DNA of 64,000 bases from Hypomyces perniciosus (taxonomy: Eukaryota > Ascomycota > Sordariomycetes > Hypocreales > Hypocreaceae), in the NCBI GenBank assembly GCA_008477525.1, contig SPDT01000006.1, positions 1,949,501-2,013,500 of the forward strand, given 5' to 3'. The notes under the pieces are model-generated. The model did not search any database. It saw nothing but the letters and a program-made list of their open reading frames with translations, and was not told where the DNA came from. Both the position numbers and the translations under genes were made by a program. Positions 46,926-57,394 of this stretch are shown here, piece by piece (position 1 is the first letter of the stretch; the number at the start of each line of letters is the position of its first letter).

Positions 46926-47218
46926 CTAGTACCTAAGACTCCTGATGTATTAGGCAATACCCGGTAGGATACATGACTAGCACCAATTGGAGGGGAGCTG
47001 CAGGGAACTTAATCAGCCAATTGAGATTCGTAGTTTTCACTTCATATCTCCACAAGCAACCAACTATCCTCAGTTGGGCCAAACTTTGTTATTGGTAGCT
47101 ATTTCTGGCTCCTCTGTGTCTGTTCACCAAGCTTAACATGGCCGCATCAATGGTCATGTCTTCTCAGCTCAAGAGAAACTATCCTCCTTCAGTTGCATGA
47201 TAATATTGCGGACAATCG

Positions 47219-48761
47219 ATGGCCATGTCTCCAACACGGCCTCTTTTGCCCACGCTTGCGCCGAGGCCGCCGGGTGAATGGCTCCCAGAAGTTGAGCGGT
47301 CACCTGTCAAGGAGCATACAGAGGATGAGTGGATTGCGTATAAGGGTATTATCGAAACTCTCTATATCAAGGACAATCGAAAATTGAATGAGACCATGGC
47401 TATAATGGAGTCTAAATATGGGTTTGCCGCTACGTGAGTTTGGCACTTGCACGGCGTTAAGCATTCGTAAGAGTGACTAACCGTACACAAGGGAGCAGAT
47501 GTATAAAAAGAGGTTCAGGAAGTGGAACATAAGGAAACGTGCTTACCGCAAGTCACCGGTGGACTCTTCAGCCTCTCCTCCTGGGTCAATATCCGACACG
47601 GGTGACTCAAAACAGGCAGATGCAGAGCTTGTAACAGGAGAAGGACCCCCAGCAAAAACAGGTCTCGACCTGGTCCAAAGCCTGCAGTGCAAGACATACA
47701 CCGACCTTGAGCTCGTTCTTGACAGTATTTTCTCTTGGAGCCAGGGAAAGCTGGATTCATATTGCATCGTCTCAGATCCTATGTCCAAGTACCTTGCCAC
47801 TCCGAACCAACCACCAATTCAGGACAGCCGTACCATGTGCCGAACATTTGAGTTGGTCTTTGATCTGTGGTCCTATGGTCATGGAGACCTGGCTGGCATG
47901 GCAGCGAGGAAAGGCTTCTATGTTTTAGAGTTTGTTTTGACTGAAGACCACCCGGACTTGGTTTGGCACATTCTAGACACAGTATATGACATGATCGACC
48001 GAGGTCATCTGCAATTACTCGGAATTTTCTTGGGTCATGCCACTATTCTCTCACGAAGTCGACTCCCGGCAAACCATCCGCTTCTCCGCATCCTCCAACA
48101 GCTGATGGAGTGCGACTATCAGACCGACCAAGGTCGCGAGTACATCTGCCATCTGCTTCGACAGGCCTGGGTGCGAAATATAGACATGCTCGCGGATCAC
48201 ATCGGGTCAATGGCACCTCGGCATCTCTGGCTTTACGAGCAACTAATATGGGATGGTCGGACGCGGCTTCGCCGAAACAGCGGGCTGGCCAAGAGACGAG
48301 ATATCATGTTCAAAGCGCTTGAAGATTTGGCAAACCAGAAGGACCATCATGTGGATGACGACTATTGCGACAAGCTGAGAATAGACGCGCTCATGTTGGA
48401 GTTTACTCAAATGGACCTTGGTGACAAAGTAAAAGCAGAACAACTGGCATTGGACCTGCTTGATCGCACAGAGGTTGAAACGGGCACACGGTCAAGTGCT
48501 AGATTTCATGCTTATGCTCGAAAGATGCTCTCCAGGATATACGAGAGTAAACAGGACCTTGATAAAGCGGAAGAGAATCTGAAATGTGCCATCGTCAAGA
48601 GGGAGGCCGCCCACGGTACAAGTACCAACTTGCGAGTGATACGAGATATGTGGGTGCTTGCCTCCTACTATGAAAAAATCGGCAGACCAGACAGTGCTCA
48701 ACAAGTCGCTCAAGACGCCATTGCAAGGGCACAGCAGTACTTGAATGACATCCCAGGTTGA
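47219..48761 (+). CDS. Clr5-domain protein with helical-repeat (TPR-like) C terminus
   Basis: Exons are 47219-47433 and 47492-48761, giving 494 aa. The 58-nt intron falls inside the Clr5 domain. The N-terminal domain (about 30-85) has EDEWIAYKGIIETLYIKDN, then ETMAIMESKYGFAATEQMYKKRFRKW, the Trp/Tyr/Phe pattern of Clr5. The middle has FELVFDLWSYGHGDLAG. The C-terminal half is helical, ending in a pair resembling TPR motifs: SARFHAYARKMLSRIYESKQDLDKAEENL, then WVLASYYEKIGRPDSAQQVA. Clr5 is named for a fission yeast silencing factor, but filamentous fungi have many such proteins of unknown role. Two nearby ATGs (47219, 47225) compete as start; the first is used. Confidence 0.8.
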
Positions 48762-49219
48762 ATGGTTTGAGAAACTCGACCGCAAGGTCAACATGCGTTT
48801 ACATACAGGCATAGTATGACTAGCTGCCAAATAGGCAAAGGGCGTTTACGATTGGCAGCCTACATCAACATTAACTACCTAGCTTAGAGGATGGGATAGA
48901 CCTCGGGGAGACTGATATGGTTTTGTTAACACGGACTTACACATGTGCAGAGATACCCTTGACACAGGCACTAGTATTGCGAAACACCTAAGCTGTGTGG
49001 CATGCAACCATTGGCCCAAGCCACATATAACCCCCGCTGTTGCCACATGACGTTGGCATATACCATTGGGTGCCTCATTGCTGTCTGACCGTTGAGCTGT
49101 CGCATGCTCCGCCTGCATCAATAATTTTATCACCAGTATTCTTTTTATTCCTCCTCAGCACACAGCGTCTAATCTTTATATAACTTTCTGCTTGAATTTC
49201 TGTCGTTGCACTCGTCATC
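48762..49219. other. intergenic region between Clr5-domain and J-domain genes
   Basis: 3' end of one gene and promoter of the next. A CT-rich stretch near 49138-49210 suits a leader. Nothing else is seen. Confidence 0.45.
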
Positions 49220-50086
49220 ATGGTTGCACGGGCACCCCCGGATTACTGTATGTATGCACTTGGTTAATCACCCCTCCATTAGTACCTGCTTGCTCACGAG
49301 GACTCGTATAGACGCTATTCTAGAGGTCCTGGAGACGGCGACAGCCTCGCAAATCCGAGATGCCTATAAACGGTACGTTGCTGTTGAATATTGTGGTCCT
49401 TACACTCGAGGCTGACCATATTTCCTAGTGCTGCCCTAAAGACTCACCCAGATCGAGTTCCCAGCAACTCCCCTGACAGGGCTAGACGGACTCGTCAGTT
49501 CCAACTTGTCAACGATGCCTACTATACCCTCTCAGACGCCGAGCGGAGACAAGAATACGACGCTCAGCGAAGGCTCTTCAACACGCCGCCGAAATCAGAC
49601 CCCTTTGAGGAATCATATGGGGAGAGAGGCCAATCACAGAACTCATACTCATGGGCATGGGACTTCTTCACCAAACAGTCTGGTAGTGAGACAGCCAGCC
49701 GTGAAGAGGCCGAAGATGAACAGTTTAGTGATGTCTTTGAAGAGATGATGCGGGAACAGGGAATGGCCGAGGACGACTCAAACCAGCCAACGTCGAAGTT
49801 CTGGGGCATGATTGGAGCCGTGAGCGGTGGTGCGCTGGGCTTCATTGTGGCTAATGTTCCTGGTTTGGTTGCCGGCGTAGTAGCAGGTAATAAGCTCGGC
49901 GCAATCAGAGATGCCAAGGGGAAGAGTGTTTATGCGGTATTCCAGGTAAACATTCACCCCCACACCGTCCATCGCCAATCACTAACCGTGGAGGCTGGTG
50001 AACTATAGGAACTTCCTCCAGATGACAGGACAAGACTTTTGGGCCAACTGGCTGCTAGAGTGTTCAGTAATGTTGCTGGAGTATAG
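49220..50086 (+). CDS. J-domain (DnaJ/Hsp40-type) protein with glycine-rich C-terminal hydrophobic segment
   Basis: Exons are 49220-49247, 49312-49372, 49429-49945 and 50009-50086, giving 227 aa. Three introns (64, 56 and 63 nt) all keep phase; two of them fall within the J domain. The J domain is residues 8-80: PPDYYAILEV, then IRDAYKRAALKTHPDR with the HPD triad, then FQLVNDAYYTLSDAERRQEYD. An acidic linker follows with WAWDFF. Near the C terminus lies a Gly/Ala/Val-rich segment, GAVSGGALGFIVANVPGL and AGVVAGNKLGAIRD, which could be membrane-associated or a glycine-zipper helix. J proteins stimulate Hsp70 ATPase; the client or compartment is not evident. Confidence 0.85.
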
Positions 50087-50754
50087 CAACATGAAAATGC
50101 GAAGACTCAACTTGGAGCGAGATAGACAGAGCAACCGGCGTTTGATGCTCTAGTCTTGGAATTGTTGAAGAAGGCCTCTCCAACAATGGTGTACTGCCCG
50201 TACTGCACGATAACGGAAAACGTGATATTCGAGGGCCTTGGAGCATGTTTTAGGTGAGTTTTTGACATGGATTGAAATGCGAGCATTCACTGGTGCAGCA
50301 GACCACAAGTAGTATGTATATAGATGTCTCGGCTCGTGTTCTAATGCTCTTCTGGCACTTCACAAGAAGTTTCTGCACTTCGTACCCCCATAGTGTCGTG
50401 ATGACTTCAAAATACCTCGGCTGTTAACGTGGGTATGAAGAGCTGTGTCCACGGCGCCCTGATTTTCAGTTCAATTTCTTCTTATTTTTTGGAAGCCTTA
50501 ATAGTAGAGGTACTGAATGCAATTCTTCCGTTCAATTGATGGTGATAAAGGTACATCCTGGAAGTACCCTCGGAGATCTCAGGCCCGAAATCCACTAGCC
50601 TATTTCTGGAAAAGCATAACCCCACTTTTCTGTGGCCTCGCTTGAGGGCAGAGAAACCCTCGAAATTTCCAGCTCTCACAAAATTTCCAACTCCGTTCAA
50701 CCTCACCTTGCGATTTTCGACGTACCAAGCAACCCGTCGACTAACACCGCAGCC
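50087..50754. promoter_or_regulatory. 3' region of J-domain gene and promoter of uL5 gene
   Basis: A short stretch between two plus-strand genes. Sequence just before the ribosomal gene start reads ctaacaccgcagccATGG, a strong start context. No motif copy of the 9-mer family is present. Confidence 0.45.
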
Positions 50755-51384
50755 ATGGCCGCCGAGAAGACTAGCAACCCCATGCGGGAGCTCAAGATTC
50801 AGAAGCTCGTTCTGAACATCTCTGTTGGTGAATCTGGTGACAGACTCACCCGTGCCGCCAAGGTGCTTGAGCAGCTGTCTGGTCAAACCCCCGTCTACAG
50901 TATGTTGCGAATCTTTCAACGATTGAGAGGATTTTTTTTTGACAATTGCATACAGGCAAGGCCCGTTACACCGTCCGAACCTTCGGTATCCGACGTAACG
51001 AAAAGATTGCCGTCCACGTCACCGTCCGAGGCCCCAAGGTAGATGCGATTCCCCAACTGCGCTTGAAATTCAATCGCTGACACAATGCAGGCTGAGGAAA
51101 TTCTCGAGCGTGGTCTCAAGGTCAAGGAGTACGAGCTCCGCAAGCGCAACTTCTCCGAGACCGGCAACTTCGGCTTCGGTATCAGCGAGCACATCGATCT
51201 TGGTATCAAGTACGACCCCTCCATTGGTATCTACGGCATGGACTTCTACTGCTGCATGACCCGCCCTGGTGAGCGTGTCACCCGCCGCCGACGCATGAAG
51301 AGCCGGATCGGTGCCAGCCACCGCATCAAGCGCGATGAGACCGTCAAGTGGTTCAAGCAGCGCTTCGACGGCATTGTCCGATAA
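50755..51384 (+). CDS. RPL11: 60S ribosomal protein L11 (uL5)
   Basis: Exons are 50755-50899, 50956-51038 and 51091-51384, giving 173 aa, close to the usual 174. Splicing joins SGQTPVYS to [27 protein letters not shown] and then [16 protein letters not shown]. It has the family sequence [48 protein letters not shown] and the basic end [16 protein letters not shown]. uL5 sits in the central protuberance of the large subunit and binds 5S rRNA. High GC3 and C-ending codons fit strong expression. Introns in the early part of the gene are common for fungal ribosomal genes. Confidence 0.96.
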
Positions 51385-52565
51385 ATGGAAAACAGTTTTT
51401 TTTTTGTCTTCACGGATGGTCACGGCGAATTTTGGGGGTAAAAGATCACGCGGTCATGTATTTTTCCGTTGATTCTGCATCGGCTCGACCATAAATTAAG
51501 GCGAGCAACGGCCTGAGAGACCGACCGGCATCTAGCCGGCTTTCACATATTCGCCATGCAATGTGATAAAAAAGATTGTTTGATGCATAAGCATACTGCT
51601 ACCCAGGGACACTCACCTCCCCATGTTATTTTTAATATCTTTGTCCAGCAAACAGCTGGCATTATGATGTTGTCCGAAGGATCACACCAATGAGTATGTC
51701 TTGAGAAGACATAGATGAAGCAGAGCCTCGCCTTCGGGCAGAAGGTGAATGGAAAGCCGCCACTATTACTGTTTTTTTTTGAGTTTTATTGAGATTGTGC
51801 CAGCTCCTTGATCATAAAAACGTCCCGGTGAGCATAGTGACACCTTTATTGAAGATAAATATGGAGCAAGTCTTAAGTTGGCTGTGATCAAGCCATTCAG
51901 GCGATTGGATTGGGGTATGCCTCTGCAAGAGTCGATATGTGTCTTGGAGAAGAGACAGGCACTATCCACGTCATTGAGGGTTGATGACACCTCGATTATC
52001 CCCTTTCCATAGGAAACACACTCGGCGATGCTTCGTTACATGTAGTGAGAAGCTCCCAGATGGTCGTACGGCCGGCCTTCTTCGACAATTGAAGCACTCA
52101 GGTACTGTCGATTTCTTTGACCAACTAGCACTCCAACACGACAAATTCTTCAAATCTGTTCCCTTTGGAACCTTCATTCATACTTGGCCCAGGATCTCGG
52201 CCTTTTCAGGATGTGGCCTGAATTAGAACGTTTGGAAAGGCCATGTGTGACCAAGGTGTGAATTGGCTATGTTGAAATTCTTGTTTCCCTCATATCTATG
52301 ACGTCTTCTTCTGTATCTCGTCTCGATGGAACACTTTATCTCAGTCTGTTTCAACCACTTCCGCAAGATCTCCACGATTGCTCCTGAATTACAGACCCTA
52401 TTGACTTTTGGACCTTGTACGCTACCGAGTAACATAAGAATGTCAACGAAACTCAAACTGGATGCTGTCAAAGCAGGTAGTTCACTCAGGTTACATATAA
52501 CATATCATTTATCTTCTATTAGTTGAAGAACGGAGCGTAACTAAGCTATGCTGAAATAGCACTAC
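51385..52565. other. intergenic region downstream of uL5 and of the dioxygenase gene
   Basis: Convergent 3' region of 1.18 kb. Homopolymer T runs occur near 51395 and 51773. Open frames are short and lack conserved features. The dioxygenase could extend slightly if a 3' intron at its last codons is used. Confidence 0.4.
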
Positions 52566-53915
52566 CTAATTGGACAATATAGATACCTCGGTCTTATGGG
52601 CAATGCCGTTGCCATTTACCCCCTTTTCAGTGGCAAGCTTCTCAGTCCACTCAGACAAGCTCAAGCTATTCTGGGGATCAAAGAACGGCCTCTCTCCATA
52701 AATGGCGGTTCGTTTTCCTTCTCTTAATTCAGTATCATAGCCTCCTGGGACTGCTCTGTGAACCACAATTCGGTTATCCCAGAAGGCTACCGCACCGGGA
52801 GTCCATTTCCAGCGAGTAGTAAGATCAGCTGCGTTGAGGAGGTGCTCGCGGAGGAAGGCAATGATGTGGTGGGACTCTTGATCGTTGAGCTCATGAATGC
52901 GTTCGGTCCAGATTGGATTATAGAACAACGACTTAACACGGGTCACCGGATGAGTTCGAACCTGAGGTTGGACTTAGCATAACTTCTCGCCTTGCATCAA
53001 TCAACTCAGGGGAAGTGAGACGACTTACCAATGGGTGAGCCGTAGCAATGGGTGCTCTGTGTGGTGCTCCACCGCCGTTGATCGCTGCAAGATAAGTTCT
53101 CTACGTCCTGTCGTAAGCCCAGTGCCAACCAATATGAGATAACCATGTTGCATACGTACATCAGACGAGTGTATGGCATGTAGGCCCTCAATTGCCTTCT
53201 GGAATGGTGGGCTTAATTTATCGAACAGTGCAGTTGTGCTAGTAAAGATGGTATCGCCGCCAGTGGGGGGTGTTTTGACCAAGCGCAGAAGTGTGTATGA
53301 AGGTGGATTCACTTCATAAGAATGGTCTACATGGTACTCTGAGCTGTTGTTACCATGCGCTCTAATGTTTCTAAGAAGAGTTAGGGAATATGATGTACGA
53401 AGAGAGCTGAAGCACTCACCCGCCACGACCAATAATAGTCACATGTCTTGGATCTTCTTGGTTTGGATCTCTGTCTTGCTTTCATCGATGTCAGAACAAG
53501 GTCCGAGCACAATTTTTTATAGATCGTATCACGTACAACACCATAGTAGGCGGCAAGTTCATGCTGCTGTTCAAGTGTGATGTCTTGGTCACGCAAAAAG
53601 ACCACGCCCCTCTACTACTATTAGCAAAAGCATCTAAACGCCAATTCATTATCGCGGTGGAATCTTTACCTCAGATACCAATAATGCTAATTCATCCTTC
53701 TGCTTATCAGTCAACTTGCTCAGTTGAATGCCCTTCAACTCAGTTCCAATGTACGGAGTGACATCTTCGACTTCTGTTGCCTGTTCAAGCAGTGATGCCT
53801 TTGTAGGGTCTGCAAAAAAGGCTCGATCACGAGCAGGAGTGAACTGTTTGAGTGGAGGGTCAGGAGGAGTGTATGCTAAGACAGCAGGTGAAATTGCACT
53901 GGTGACGGTGGCCAT
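52566..53915 (-). CDS. TauD-type Fe(II)/2-oxoglutarate dioxygenase
   Basis: Minus-strand exons are 53915-53670, 53611-53537, 53478-53420, 53370-53156, 53084-53029 and 52961-52566, giving 348 aa, all in phase. Exon choice is guided by the family: SERGVVFLRDQDIT, then QDRDPNQEDPRHVTIIGRGG, then YHVDHSYEVNPPSYTLL, APIATAHPLVRTHPVT and FWDNRIVVHRAVPGGYD. The facial triad is HVD (first His and Asp) plus the His in VVHRAV; the Arg after YG (GERPFF) should bind 2-oxoglutarate. The length is near the fungal TauD norm. Known members release sulfite from taurine or other alkylsulfonates, or act on other substrates. The substrate here is unknown. It shares a 780-bp promoter region with the divergent MFS gene. 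Confidence 0.86.
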
Positions 53916-54695
53916 GATGAGAGCTTTGCTGTTAACGTAAGTCCGAGATGAGATCTATTGAAAAGTCGTGTTGTGGCTGTTGAATTGATTGCCAAACACA
54001 TTTCTTCAAACCTGGAACGGACATTATATTTAACGATTTCCTGCAAATCGATGAAGAATGCTCACTCATGCCTTCAGCTCAAATTCACAGGTCGCGATAT
54101 CGCTGCCCCTCACTCACTTGCTTGGCTCTCGCCATGCTTGTCAAATATGGCGACACCACACCCCAACACCACAGCACCACAACATGGCAGCATATCATCA
54201 CCACCACCCACGTACGAGTTATCCGGATGTCATTTCTAATCGCAAATAGGTTGATATCAATGTGCGCCAAATGTACAGAGGGCGTCGGAGGACGTCAGAT
54301 ATGGAATCAATCCCCGATGGATCAATAGCGAGAATGTAACATGCCGGGGGCCTATGATACCATTCCAAGATTGTAGACGTCATTAGACTAACAAATCGAT
54401 TAACTAACACACATTAGGTTTCATGCAGGCATAAAACAATAAACCGACAGCGTGGCAATTGCATCGCTTGCGATAGGTCTGGTAAGTATGATACCATCCC
54501 GATAATACAAAACGTGATCGTTGATCAACTTCATGAAGATGGTTACACGGCATAGGTCACGCTCGGAAAACACCTATTTCCGAAATATCTAGCTGTATAG
54601 GAACTGTTGTAAAAAACATATATATCCATGTGTACATCTAGGAATAAGTGAATTCATAGACACATAGCATTGTTGTCTCGTCCTTTGATACAACC
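53916..54695. promoter_or_regulatory. divergent promoter between dioxygenase and MFS genes
   Basis: The 780-bp region must hold both promoters, so the pair may be co-regulated. No exact copy of the 9-mer motif lies here. A near copy (gtacggagtg, 53752-53761) lies inside the first dioxygenase exon. Confidence 0.5.
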
Positions 54696-56494
54696 ATGGC
54701 GTCCGCATCTGGGGCTGGTTTACACAATGCACTACACAATAAGAAGAACTCTGACATCGCGGATTCCGGCTCCAATAGGAGCGCTGCGGCCGAAAGTGAG
54801 AAAGCAACTGTTCCGATTGATGATCTGGCGATCAGCAAATCGGATGGGGCATCTTCAAGCTCAGTCAACGAAGTATTTGACGTAAAAGAATTTGACCCTG
54901 TCCTATCAAAGAAGATGGCACTCGTGAACACAGCCATTGACGAGATTGGAATGACTGGCTTCCAATGGAAACTATTCTTTCTCAACGGGTTTGGATATGC
55001 TGTCGATTCAGTATGTTGACCTCCAGTTTCACTACTATTGTATTTTTGCTGACACAAATTAGCTATTGATTGTTTGCCAGTCTATTGCAAATCCAGCTGT
55101 TCAACAAGAATATGGACTTCCGAGCCCCCGTGTTTCCGGCATTCCTTTGGCCTCCCAAGTCGGCCTCTTATTCGGTGCTGGTATTTGGGGCTTCTCCGCC
55201 GACATTATTGGAAGAAAGCTCGCTTTCAACACGAGTCTTTTCTCTTGTGCTGTCTTTGTTCTTGTTGCTGGAGGCATGCCAAGTTACATTTCTTTCGCCG
55301 CAATGTAGATCCCCTGCTCCCCGCTGTTCACGAGTGCCAACTAACATATGATAGCGTGGCCATATACTCTGCGGGAGCCGGAGGCAACTACATTTTAGAT
55401 GCCACCAACTTGCTAGAGTTCCTGCCCACTAGCCATACTTGGCTGGTTACTTTCATGGCTGTATGGTGGGCAGTTGGGTATATGATCACTGGGTTTATTG
55501 CTTGGGGATTCATGACCAACTTTAGCTGTGCACCAGATGCCACACCAGAAACATGCTCTCGTGCTGACAACATGGGTTGGAGATATCTTCACTTTACTTG
55601 CGGCGCACTTGTGTTGGTCGTGGCAGTGGCTCGCCTCGCCTTCATCAGAATGGTTCAGACGCCCCGATGGCTGATTGCCCAGAACCGTGATGAAGAAGTC
55701 ATCAAAATCCTCAACGACATCTCGATCAAGGCCGGAAAGTCACATAATTTGACACTCGAACAGCTAAGAGCGGAAGGTGTGGTTCTTCATACGGAGGAGT
55801 CTGTCTGGTCTTCTCTCCGACTGAAGATGCATTTCAAAGGCCTTTTCCAAACTCGCAAACTGGCGTGGTCCACCATCATGATTTTCGCAAACTGGTTTGT
55901 TATAGGCATGGTCTCTCCGTTGTACAGCGTCTTTCTTCCGTTTTATCTGAAATCTAGGGGCGCTGAGGTTGGCGATGCCTCGAATTATGCCAGATGGAGA
56001 GATTACGCCATCAACCAGGTCGCAGGTCTGATCGGTCCTATCATTGCTGCTGTTTTAATCGAGAGCAAGTTCTTTGGACGCAAAGGCACTCTCGCCGTTG
56101 GTGCACTGATTACAATGGTGCTTCAATTTGGTTATACCCAGATCAAGACTCCAGCACAAAATGTTGGCGTCTCAGCTGCGATATCAGCCGCATCGTGGGT
56201 GATTCCCTACTCCATCTTTGTGTTGACAGCCACTTATAGCTATTATCTAGGAACATTTACTATGGGACAATTTACGCCTATACTCCGGAGATCTTACCAT
56301 CAGCTCACCGTGCAACCGGATATGGTCTTTGTGTCGTTCTTAACAGAGTTGGTGGAATTTTGGGTGTGCTTGTAGGGAGCTATGCAAATGTGGAAACCAC
56401 AGCACCACTGTTTGTCTGCGCGGCGTTGTTTGGATTGCTCGTTATTCTCAGCTTATTGCTGCCATTTGAGTCGAGGGGTAAGAGAAGCCAATAG
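54696..56494 (+). pseudogene. MFS transporter (SV2/SVOP-like), frameshifted near its 3' end
   Basis: Exons are 54696-55010, 55063-55304 and 55355 onward. The N terminus is soluble (about 90 aa); then FFLNGFGYAVDS, GFSADIIGRKLAF (the MFS loop-2 motif) and WWAVGYMITGFIAWGF follow. The frame runs as expected to about 56246, then changes. TATCTAGGAACATTTAC (56244-56260) is an imperfect copy of TATGGGACAATTTAC (56261-56275), and the net 17 extra bases shift the frame. Downstream, the other frame encodes typical transporter residues (YGTIYAYTPEILPSAHRATG and then two membrane spans) to a stop at 56492-56494. As written, translation would continue in the wrong frame to a stop at 56373-56375, giving 525 aa without the last spans. 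No GT-AG intron restores the frame. It may be inactive, or the duplication may be a sequence artefact. Substrate unknown. Confidence 0.75.
56244..56275. repeat. imperfect tandem duplication inside the MFS gene
   Basis: A 17-nt copy followed by a 15-nt copy, sharing TAT at the start and ATTTAC at the end. The net gain over the expected gene is 17 nt, which breaks the frame. Confidence 0.7.
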
Positions 56495-57394
56495 GTGATG
56501 CTCATGAGTTTTTTTTCGGTTTTTTTTTTTATTCTACAACACTCTATTGTTCACAATCGCGGATTCAGAGAAGCATTGGTGAAATGGGGGAAATTGGAAG
56601 AAGATGCTGTGGACATATCTAGCAAGCTGTAGACAATGAAACAAACCTATATCATCAATACCACAAACAAATTCAATTACCATAGATGACTCTAATTGAT
56701 ATGGGTAACTCTTGATGCAACTATTTTTTGTAATATGTAGTATTATACCAATGAAAGTTCTTAATGATTGATACGAATAGACATCTCCCATTTTGCCCCC
56801 ACTTGCCTACATAGCGGGTATTGGAGCTTCAGCAGGACTTGAATCTGGTCTCGGGGAAAGGGAATAATAAATTGTCGCATTTGGAGGGTTGTCGCAGTGT
56901 ATGAATACCCCGCATTGCCCTTTGCGATCATATGCGAGCGACGAGGAATTGTCTCATCGATATTAGGTATAATGAGTGAGATGGAAATTTCCAAGTTACA
57001 CAAACAATTGCACACTTTAACTGCTGCTGCTGCTGCTACTGCTACAAGGCTAGCAACTTGGTATTACCCGTTTGGGTTCGCCGGCCTCAACAATGAGTGC
57101 CTTCACGTTCAGGCAATCATTGCGCCAACAACGATGAAAAAGCTCGGGATGGAAAATTGTTAAGGCGGCGTCGGGATGCCCAGGCAAAACAGCGCAACCG
57201 GCGCTGATTGGATGCGGAGCCAGCTGTGCTCCACCTTCTTCCTCACAGACTCTGTTCTCATCGCCCTCCTCCCGAAAATCTCCATTTGCTCTCCTGCAAA
57301 GGCAGCATCACAACCCCCAATCTCCCCTCCCCCCAATTGCACGTCGCTGCAATTGCTTCCCTCTTGTCTGAGGCCCTTAAATACCTCCCTTAAT
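56495..57394. promoter_or_regulatory. 3' region of MFS gene and promoter/leader of ATP synthase alpha
   Basis: A T-rich tract near 56512-56532 follows the MFS frame. A GCT triplet run is at about 57021-57040. The 150 bases before the start at 57395 are C/T-rich, as expected for a strongly expressed gene leader. Confidence 0.5.

Larger units (their letters stand above)
45979..47218. other. intergenic region with an unresolved exon-like ORF and a motif copy
   Basis: Apart from the exon-like frame listed separately, this stretch carries an overlapping TACGAAGTA plus TACGGAGTA pair at about 46911-46925. No complete gene is supported. Confidence 0.45.

Noticed and set aside
56161..56260. A short intron that would repair the MFS frame
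   Set aside because: All GT...AG combinations tried leave the wrong frame, are only 20-31 nt long, or delete conserved membrane residues.
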